From the NCBI GenBank assembly GCA_007115705.1, contig QXEO01000235.1, forward strand, positions 2,947,888-3,011,887: 64,000 bases of DNA. The letters run 5' to 3'. The notes beneath the pieces were generated by a model. It saw only the letters and a program-made list of their open reading frames with translations, was not told the DNA's origin and made no database searches. This document shows positions 11,054 through 21,700 of this stretch, in pieces. The DNA comes from Dactylis glomerata (Eukaryota > Streptophyta > Magnoliopsida > Poales > Poaceae). The number at the start of each line of letters is the position of its first letter. Position 1 is the stretch's first letter. The translations under genes and the position numbers were made by a program.

Positions 11054-12087
11054 ATAAAACAAAGGTACCCGCATTATCAAAAGCTTGCATATAGCATATT
11101 TACAACAGCACAAAAATTGTGTCAATACTTTGCGGTACATCCAATCATAGTGGTTAACGAAGCCCCACTATCAAATATACTGAACAATCCTGAAGCAACA
11201 GGACGTGTCTCCTTATGGGGAATCGAACTATCTCCCCTGGACATCACGTACGAGAAAAGGAAAGCAATCAAATCTCAGGTGCTGCCAAATTTCACAGCAG
11301 AGTGGCTCGAACTACAAAACACAGGACCACCTGACCTGTCGAGTGTATGTACAATGTACTTCGACGGGTCCAAAAGGGTCCAAGGCGCAGGAGCAGGAGT
11401 AGTCTTAATATCACCACAAGGGGATAAGCTAAAGTACGTGTTAAGGATGAGTTTTCCACAAGCTTCTAACAATGAAGCCGAGTATGAGGCCTTGCTTTAT
11501 GGAATAAAGATGGCCAAAGCATGTGGAGCAACCCGACTTAGAATATTTGGGGACTCGAATCTTGTCATCCAGCAAGTGATGAATCGGTGTGATGCCATTA
11601 GCGACAACATGATGACGTACAGGAATTTGTATTACTATCTAGAAGGAACTTTTGATGGGTGCGAAGTTTCACACGTCAGTAGAGCCAGCAACGAGGAATC
11701 CGATAATCTAGCAAACATCGGGTCCCAATGCCTGCCTATATCACCATGAGTTTTTTGGGAGAAAATCATCGAGAGGTCAATAAAAGGCCGCAAAGGTTCG
11801 AGTCCAAGGGAACCAAGTTAGCATCCGACGATAGGCTCGAGGGCTGGCAAGCCAGGAACATAAAGCATAGCAGAACCAGAGGAAGTCATGATGATCGAAG
11901 AAACTTGGATGCAGCCATACTTGGCGTACATGATGAACAAGACACTACCCGAAGATACAGTCGAAGCAAAAAGGATAATACGATGATCCAAAGCTTTTGT
12001 CATATTACAGGGGAAGTTATACAAGAAAAATATAACTGGCATGTTGCAGCGATGCGTCACCCCTCAGGAAGGACAAGATATATTAAA
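11054..12087 (+). pseudogene. Tat-type Gypsy pol fragment: end of reverse transcriptase, RNase H, start of integrase
   Basis: The longest uninterrupted stretch is 11117-11749. It shows an RNase H fold: MYFDGSKRVQGAGAG (first Asp), NNEAEYEALLYGI (Glu), FGDSNLVIQQV (Asp) and a final Asp in SDNLANIGSQ. Downstream, weaker frames continue through EEVMMIEETWMQPYL to GMLQRCVTPQEGQDILK at 12087. After MULE2 the frame resumes at 27444 with YIHAGVFGHHASSR, which shows that one element was split. The 5' LTR, gag and most of the reverse transcriptase are displaced left beyond MULE1 and the window. Confidence 0.88.
12079..12087. repeat. Target-site duplication of MULE2, left copy
   Basis: TATATTAAA, repeated exactly at 27444-27452. 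Confidence 0.9.
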
Positions 12088-12250
12088 TGGATTTCTATTT
12101 TTGTGCCCTCGGGTCCTTAGTTGTACTTAGTTTTCCCCAGCTCCTTAGTTTTTCCTCAGTTTTGCCCAAGCCCTTGTCTGAAACCCTCACAAGGAGCTTG
12201 GACGGAAGGAATCCCGTTCAGTTGACCGTTCCGTGCTGACGAGTGGGGCC
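12088..12250. repeat. Left terminal inverted repeat of MULE2
   Basis: About 160 bp are complementary to 27280-27443 with scattered mismatches. Shared phrases include GTGCCCTCGGGTCCTTAGTT and TTGTCTGAAACCCTCACAAG. Confidence 0.9.
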
Positions 12251-12558
12251 GTGTCGTGTGGGGCTGGTAGAAAGGGACCGCGTGGGACAGGACAAGACCG
12301 TGTTTGGTCATACGAGCGGAGCTAGGGTCGTGGCGTGTGGGGCCATAGCGTGTGGAGCCGTGTGGGTCTGGGACGTGGGCACGAGTGGTTTCTATCTCTT
12401 TCGCCCAGATTAGCAATTTTCAATGCACCTTTTTCCTCTCTCTCGCTCGATCTCATTCATTCTTGATTGCCCAAATTGGTAGCAAATCTAGAGCAGCTTC
12501 TCCTTCTGTTTTTAATGCCATTCATTTTTTTATGCCTTCGTTTTTACCCAATCAGGTA

Positions 12559-12661
12559 CTCCCTCCGATCCATATTACTCTTCACTAATACAGATGTATC
12601 TACCACTAAAATGTGTTTAGATACAACCACATTAGCGAAGAGTAATATGGATCGGAGGGAG
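12559..12661. mobile_element. Stowaway MITE (103 bp) in MULE2
   Basis: It has CTCCCTCCGATCCATATTAC termini with flanking TA dinucleotides at 12557-12558 and 12662-12663. It is orthologous in position to 10465-10567. Confidence 0.93.
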
Positions 12662-12797
12662 TAGGAAATCTAGGGCACAAATCCAGAGAAAATATACGAT
12701 AAGCTGCATACAGCAGCCAACATAGCATAGATATATGGGATCACGACAGATCCAACAGTCCTATCGAGATCCAACATAAGCTACATTTTACATGGGA

Positions 12798-15700
12798 TTA
12801 AGCTTGGAGGCTGCGCAGGTGAATCCCAAGTGCTTTGTGTTTGGCCATGAACGCATGCACGTTCACGGTCGTTCCAACTCTAGCACCGTCAATGGCTCTG
12901 CCAATGGATTCAGCATGGTTCACCAGGCAGTTGAAGTCGGTGGCGCGGAGCCTCCTGTTGCAGAAGGGGCACCTATAAATGCCTCGAGCAAAGTGGCAAT
13001 CGTAATGGCCGGACTGCAGCCTCCTGATGACGTGACTAGTCTTGGTGTGGAAGGACTCGTCGTCGCTGTCGATGTCGCTGCTCTGCACCTGTCACGTAGC
13101 ACCAAAGATCGAAAAACACGGAGTCAATTGCAGCGATGATGGAACAGAGAGTGAACAAAAGATCATGCATGATAATATGGGCACGAAAAAAAGAGGTAGC
13201 CTCAGTTACATTGGACACACTTATATCCAGGATTTGAGTCAGTGAACCAAAGATCATGCACAACAAATTTGTACACACCAATTGTTCACTGACCAAACCC
13301 TGAATCAATTTGTGCCCAAATATTCATCATCATCGGCACAAATTAACCGGATGGGATTGATTACTCACATAAGTTAACCGAATCTTAAACAAAAGCAAAT
13401 CACAAACACTAATAACGCAAGATCTAGAACTAGGAACAGACGAACCCTAATAACGCAAGATCTAGCACAAAAGGATTGAACTAGGAACAGACGAACCCTA
13501 ATAACGCAAGATCTAACACAAAAGGATAGAACTAGGAACAGACGAACCCTAATAACGCAAGATCTAACACAAAAGGATTGAACTAGGAACAGACGAACCC
13601 TAATAACGCAAGATCTAACACAAAAGGATTGAACTAGGAACAGACGAACCCTAATAACGCAAGATCTAACACAAAAGGATTGAAATGGGATAAGAACAAG
13701 GGAACAAAGGGTTACCTCCTCGTCGTCGATGATGCTGGTGTCATAGGGGTTCTCCGACGCAACGTACGGCTCCTGTTCATACGGGTCCCAATCAACGGGG
13801 GCCTGGACGGGGGCGACCGATGCGCCGGCGGCTGATGCGCTGATGACCCACAAGTATAGGGGGTGTATCGTAGTACTTTCGATAAATAAGAGTGTCGAAC
13901 CCAACGAGGAGCAGAAGGTGTTGATGAGCAGTTTTGATCAAGGAATCACTGTAAATACTAGCAAACAGGTTTTCAGGGGTATTTGGTAATACGAGTAAAT
14001 AAAGTGCGAGTAAATAAAAGACAGTAGTAACAATTGCAGCAAGTGGCCCAATCCTTTATTCAGCAAAGGACAAGCCGGTTGTGTTCTTATAATAACCAAA
14101 CGTTCTCGAGGACACATGGGAGTTTTCTGTCAAGAGCTTTCGCTTCATAGAGCCAATAGTATTTATTGGTTTGGTAAGTGTTATGGGGGTGAACCTGTGC
14201 TAGCGCACTACCCTTACTAGGATAAATACACACTTGTGATTATACCACTTGCAAGCATCCGCAAATACAAGAAAGTAATTAAGATAAATCTAACCACAGC
14301 CTTAAACTCTAGGATCCTACGCTCCCTGGTGCAATGGTTTCCCAACGGAGGTTTAGGTTTCTGTCACTCCAGCAACCCCACAGTCGGTAGCCAAATACAC
14401 AATGCATCTCACTAGGCCCATAAATGGTGAAGTATCATGTAGTCGACGTTCACATGACACCACTAGTGAAATAGCACCACAACAATATCAAACCATTAAA
14501 TATTTCTCAACAATAATTCACTACTAGCATCTTGACTTCTCCCATGTCCTCAAGAACTAAACGAACTACTCACAAGACATCATATGGATCATGATCAGAG
14601 GTGAAATAATGGTAAATAACAATCTAAACATAAACCTTAATTCAATTGTTCCACTCAATAGCATCAACTACAAGAGTAATCAACACCGGGAAAGTTTCCC
14701 CTATGAATATAACAAGATCCAACTCAAGATGTTACAGCGGGATGGCGAGGTGATGGTGGAGATGAAGGTGCTGGTGATGGAGATGATGATGATGATGATC
14801 CCGATGAAGTCTAGTGCGATGGTGATGACGATGGCGACGATCTCCCCTCTCCGGGAAGGAATTTCCCCGGCAGATTTCTCCCTGCCGGAGAGCTTTCTCT
14901 CTCTGGTGTTCTCCGCCCCGCAGAGGCGGCTGTGTCTAACTCTGAACCCCCCCCCCCCTTTGACTTAGGTTTTCGGGGACGATGATGTACGCGAAGGGGA
15001 TAGACCAGAGGTGGGCCAGAGTGGCCTCACGTGGGGCCCGCGCGGCCAGGGGGCTGGCCGCGCCACCCTGGCGTGTGGGGCCCCCCTGGCTCCTCTCAAC
15101 TCCTCCTTCTGGCTTCGTGAGTCTTCTGGTAAAATATAATTTCTGGGTATTTTTCTGGAATTTTCCTGATCTTCAAAATATGGTCTCCTGATGGTCCTTT
15201 TTCCAGCAGAATCCTGACTCCGGCAGCAACTCCCCCAATGATCATCAAACATGTGAAAACAAAGAAAACAACATAAGTATCATGTCTACATATGAAATAT
15301 ATCAATGAATAACAGCAAATTATGATATAAAATAGTGATGCAAATTGGACGTATCAACCCCCCCAAGCTTAGACCTCGCTTGTCCCCAAGCGAAAACTAA
15401 ACTCGGTAAACATGACCACAGGTTTATGGAGTGAAGTGTCGACAATCAAAGTACGGACAAGAAGCATCACATTCACTAAGGCACAAATTATAATAGACAG
15501 CAACTTCCCTTTATAAGATATAGACTTGCAATAAGTAAAAGGGAATCACATGTAAAGATGCACAAGGTAAATAATAATTGGCATTGGCAAACCTTAGTTC
15601 TTGGTCAAAGAATGGAGAACAAACTATTCTCTCTTTTAAACGGAGCCTTTTAAAACAGAGCTAATATAGCAAAGACTATATGCTCAACAAAATAAACTTT

Positions 15701-18700
15701 TGCATTCAAAGAAAACTTTCAAAGATATATTCCTTCAGACAAAAGCATTATACAAAACAAGGAAGATAGTAAACATGATTAAACAGATCAACATATGGAT
15801 GAGTGAAACATAACAACTCAAATGCTTGCTTGAGACAGAGGGAAATGGGTTGACTCAACATAAAAGTAAAAGATAGGCCCTTTGCAGAGGGAAGCAGGGT
15901 TTAAACATGTGCTAGAGCTTTTCATTTGTAAAACAGAGGTAAAAGTTATTTTGAGAGGTGGTTGCTTTTGTCAACGACTAGCAACGGAGTTCTTGATATC
16001 TTCCATACTAAACAAGTGAGAGCGGTTCCGAGATGTTTGATTAATTGGCACTTTGGTGCTCTTTTATAGCTTTGCACTCCTCCCCACCTTTTTCCTTTCT
16101 CAAACCATGGCTAACCGATTCCATCGGGTGCCGACCAACTTTCACATTCCATTGGAGGAGTGCCTTTTTCTTTCTTTTTCTTTTTAAGATTATAATGGTC
16201 TAACCAGCTCCCTTGCAAAATTAATGACGAGCAGATGAAGCTGCCTAGTCGAAGGGTACTTAATTTAGTATGGAAGATAACAAACCCATCCACTACGTCC
16301 TCATGAGCTAAAAACAGTGGCACAAAATGAGAAGTGTTTGAAGGTTTTTGAAAGGTAGCACATGAAAATTTACTTGGAATGGCTTAAAATACCATGCATA
16401 GGAATTTATAGTGGACTCTTTGGAAATAACTCGGTTTTTGGAATTTGGATGCACGAGAAGTATTTCCTCTCAGTACAGGTTTTTGGCTAGCAAGGCTGGG
16501 TAGCAAGCATAAGAGTTGTATGAAACAAACAAACATACATATAATAAGAACAATCATGCAAACTCCCTTGAAGGTACAACGATTTTAACTTTAAGAATAA
16601 CAATGCTTGTAAGCCAAACATAAGGGAAAACTGAAGCGATGTAACTGCAAGCACTTCTTTATTCTTTTCTACTCAAACTTCAAGGTAAAGTTGCTACTGA
16701 CTAAGCTAGGTTTGCCAAAACCAACTAAATCTACTCATGCTCCCAATGTGATACCAATACCAATCAACAAGACTAGTCATACAAGAGAGATTGCAGACTA
16801 ACATAAAGTGTGCGAAAAGTAAACGATAAAACTTCTCATTAATATTTCATTACCGCAACTCACACCAAGGGATACATAGATAACTAACTAGGAGGATACT
16901 TCCAACTGCAAACTATTCTATATGATAACTTCTCTATTCATGATAAGACTCTACTTGAAAAGTAAATGAGCGAAAGGTAATGATGTGATACCGAGGCACT
17001 CCCCCAAGCTTGGAACAAGCCAAGGGGATGCCTATACCGATGATGAATTACTCCTTTGGTGGTGGCGGTGGGACTCCATCGTTGTCGTACTTCCAAGGCA
17101 GAGGTCCTCCATCAAAGAAGGATGTCTTGGTCTCCAAAATCCTGAAACTTGCAGCAGCACTCATTTGTTGAAATCTAGCTTCATACTCACAATTTTGGTT
17201 ATGCACGTCGTAGAGTTGTGCTTGTAATTGGCTAGTGGTCTCTTGGAGTGAGAGGACATCCTTCCAAAGCTCTGTAGTTTCTTTCTTGTACTTGGCGACA
17301 AGATCTTGATTAATCCTATAGATAATGTCCACCTCGCGTTCCGCCATCTTCCTGTATTTGAAAACTTCCTGTTCTAGTGCTTCCATCCTTGCTTCGAGAC
17401 TCCCTTCTCCCTTTGGTCCTTGAACCTCCTTAATCTGTAACTCCCCATCCTTGAGTGACAACTCCTTCAGATGCATCTTCAGTTCCCTCATATACGGATT
17501 GATGGAATCCATAGGAGGGTTCTCTTTGGATGAACCAGACGAAGACATTATAACTTCAAAGCCGAGGGCAATTCCTGACAGAAACAACTCGAAACAAAAC
17601 ACGACGAGAAAACGAGATACAGACCTCGGGGACTCCGAGGGGTTAAATAGGCAAAAATTCTACATCGAAACGAAGTCACAGGAGGAAAACGGGACGGAAA
17701 CGAGTTCCGGTGTGTTCTCACACAGGGGTGGCGCGGCCAGGGGTGGGCCCGCGCCACCCGTGTGTGAGACACACACGGACTCTTTTTCCTGCCCTTTTTC
17801 ATCTCGCGATTTTTCATATTTAGTAGAAACAGCAAAAATATTAAAAGAAGAACTTTTCGCGAAACTTTTCTGACTAGAACTGTTACCTATTCGAAAGCGA
17901 ACTCTGCAGGTTCCTGCAGTTTGTCTTGGATGTAATCTTCCGGAGAAACTGTTTCAATAACATCAACATCTTCATTATAAGAATCTCCAGAAATATAATG
18001 CTTGAGTCTTTGCCCATTCACCACTTGTGTAGAATCATCTTTCAATGAAGCAACCTTGATAGCACCTGAGCGGTACACTTCCACAATAACATATGGTCCT
18101 TCCCATTTAGAAAGTAATTTTCCTGCAAAAAATCTGAGACGAGACCTATACAAAAGAACTTTCTCACCAACATGGAACTCTCTCTTAAGAATTCTCTTAT
18201 CATGCCATTGCTTGACTTTCTCTTTGAAAAGTCTGGCATTCTCATACGCTTCGTTTCTCCACTCATCTAGAGAACTCAAATCTAACAACCTCTTCTTACC
18301 GGCTAGTTTAAAATCTCTGTTAAGCTCTCTCACTGCCCAAAAAGCTTTGTGTTCTAATTCTAAAGGCAAGTGACACGCTTTTCCGTAAACCATCTTATAA
18401 GGAGACATACCCATGGGATTCTTATAAGCAATTCTATAAGCCCATAAAGCGTCGTTTAACTTACTAGCCCAGTTTTTCCTAGATTTATTAACAGTCTTCT
18501 GCAAGATAGACTTGATCTCCCTATTTGAAAGCTCTACCTGCCCACTAGTTTGGGGATGATAAGCAGAAGCAATTCTATGATTCACATCATACTTAGCAAG
18601 AGTCTTTCTAAAACTACCATGAATAAAATGAGAACCTCCGTCGGTCATAAGATATCTAGGCACTCCGAACCTCGGAAAAATAACATCCTTAAGCATTTTT

Positions 18701-21700
18701 AACGAAGTCTCACCATCGGCACTCTTTGTGGGTATGGCTTCTACCCATTTAGTAACATAATCAACAGCAACAAGTATATGGGTATAGCCTTTTGAAGGAG
18801 GAAAAGGACCCATAAAGTCAAATCCCCAACAATCAAACGGTTCAATAACAAGAGTGTAATTCATAGGCATTTCATTTCGTCTAGAAATATTTCCAACTCT
18901 TTGACATTCATCACAAGATAAAACATACCTTCTGGCATCCTTAAAGACGGTTGGCCAATAAAAACCTGATTGTAGAACCTTCTGCGCGGTTCTATCTCCA
19001 GCATGATGCCCTCCATAAGCACTGCTATGGCATTTTCTTAATATCTCTTGTTGCTCATATTCTGGTATGCATCTTCTCATTATACCATCAACTCCTTCTT
19101 TATATAAATATGGGTCATCCCAAAAATAATGCCTCAAATCGTAGAAGAATTTTCTTCTTTGCTGAGCTGTAAAGGTCAGAGGCAAATACTTGGAAACAAT
19201 AAAGTTAGCATAATCAGCATACCAAGGAAGGTCTCGTGAAGTTACATTAATTGCAGCCAACTGCTCATTTGGAAAACTATCATTAACAGGAATAGGATCA
19301 AAAGAAATCTTTTCCAATCTAGACAAGTTGTCAGCCACAGGATTTTCAGCACCTTTCCTATCTACGATATGCAAATCAAACTCTTGTAAAAGTAACACCC
19401 ATCTAATAAGCCTAGGCTTAGCATCCTTCTTAGTCATAAGATATCTAATAGCAGCGTGATCAGTATGAATAGTAACTTTAGAATCAACAAGCAAAAACAA
19501 CAGCGAGAAACTCTTTCTCAGTAGTAGCATAATTTTTCTGAGCAGCATCAAGAGTCTTACTAGCATAATGAATAACATTCAACTTATTATCAACGCGCTG
19601 TCCAAGAACAGCACCAACAGCAAAATCACTAGCATCACACATAATTTCAAAAGGTAAATTCCAATCAGGTGGTTGAACAATAGGAGCAGTAGTTAAAGCC
19701 TTCTTAAGAGTTTCAAAAGCTTCCTTACAATCATCATCAAAGACAAATGGTACATCCTTTTGAAGAAGATTGGTAAGAGGCTTTGAAATCTTAGAGAAAT
19801 CCTTAATAAACCTCCTATAGAAACCAGCATGACCAAGAATACTACGAATACCTTTAACATCTCTTGGACAGGGCATTTTCTCAATTGCCTCCACTTTTGC
19901 TCTGTCAACTTCAATACCTCTTTCGGAAATTTTATGTCCTAGGACAATTCCTTCATTTACCATAAAATGGCATTTCTCCCAATTAAGAACAAGGTTAGTT
20001 TCTTCGCACCTCTGCAAAACTTTATCAACGTTGTGCAAACAATTATCAAAAGAAGTTCCATAGACGGAGAAATCGTCCATGAAGACCTCCACAATTTCTT
20101 CACAAAAGCCATGAAAAATAGCAGACATACATCTTTGAAAAGTAGCAGGAGCATTGCATAAACCAAATGGCATACGTCTATAAGCATAAGTTCCATAAGG
20201 ACAAGTAAAAGTGGTTTTCTCTTGGTCATCCTTCTTAACAGCAATTTGAGAAAAACCAGAATAACCATCAAGGAAACAAAAATGAGTCTTCTTAGACAAC
20301 CTTTCTAGCATTTGATCTATAAACGGTAAGGGGTAATGATCTTTCTTAGTAACTTTGTTTACCTTCCTATAATCAATGCACATTCTATAACCAACAACTA
20401 CCCTTTGAGGAATAAGCTCGTTATTCTCATTAGGTACAACCGTCATACCTCCTTTCTTAGGAACACAATGAACAGGACTAACCCATCTACTATCAGCAAT
20501 AGGATAAATAATACCAGCATCAAGAAGCTTTAATACCTCATTTCTTACCACATCCTTCATCTTCGGAATTAGGCGGTGCTGATGCTCCACAACTGGCTTC
20601 GCATCTTTCTCCATATTAATGGCATGCTGACATAAAGTAGGAGAAATCCCTTTTAAATCATCCAGAGTATATCCCATAGCTCCTCGGTATTTCCTTAATA
20701 TCTCCAATAATCTTTCTTCTTCCTTTCCTGAAAGTTTAGAACTAATAATAACAGGATATATTTTCTTATCATCAATATATGCATATTTGAGGTCATCAGG
20801 CAAAGGCTTTAATTCAAACACAGGATCTTCTTTAGGCGGCAAAGTGGTACCAAGATCCTCCACAGGTAGATTATGCTTGAGTAACGGTGGTTGATGAAGA
20901 AGAATGTCGTCAATCTCTTCTCTTTCCTTGCTAAAAACATCACTTTCGTGATCTGCCATGAATTGCTGCAAGGCATTATTAGGGGCAAGAGCAATAGAAG
21001 CAAGCTGCTCAACTCGAAAATTTTCATTAGGCGTGTCATTTTCATAAGAAGTCTTAGCAAACTTGGAAAAATTAAACTCATAAGACTCTCCATTAAACTT
21101 AGTAAAAAATTTCTCCTTCTTACAATCTATCACGGCGCCACAAGTGTTCAAAAAGGGTCTACCAAAAATAATAGGACAAGTTTTACTAGCCTCCTTACCA
21201 AGTACTAGAAAATCAGTAGGGTATTTAGTCTTACCGCAAAGAACTTCCACATCTCGGACAATACCAAGAGGCCAAACTGTCTCTCTGTTAGCAAGCTGAA
21301 CAACCACATCAATATCTTCAAGTTCACAAGCGCCAATCTCGTGCATGATTTCTTTGTAGAGCTCTAAGGGAATAGCACTTGCACTAGCACCAATGTCACA
21401 TAAACCATAATAGCAATGATCTCCAATCCTGACAGAAATAACAGGAACACTTGCTTTCCTGTGCTTTTTAGGATGTGAAAGAATGTTAGAAGCATCTTCA
21501 CAAAAAAGAATATATTCATCCCCTACATCTTTAGTAACAAGATCCTTCAATATAGCTACAGGGGACTTAATAGTAATTTGCTCATCAGGTTCTGCAGCTT
21601 TCTTAGTACTTTTATTAGACACACTTACCAAAGTAGAATACTTTTTTACCTTAGCAGGGAAAGGTGTCTTCTCAAAATAAGGTTCAGGCACAATGCCATC

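Noticed and set aside
7274..13840. Interpretation of the mirror-image sequences as a host segmental inverted duplication
   Set aside because: The terminal inverted repeats, the 9-bp duplication at MULE2 and the Tat frame continuity show transposon insertions instead.
13374..13904. A 176-residue frame with FCVRSCVIRVRLFLV repeats
   Set aside because: It is the translation of the 51-bp intron minisatellite and runs across the Athila border, so it is not a protein-coding gene.
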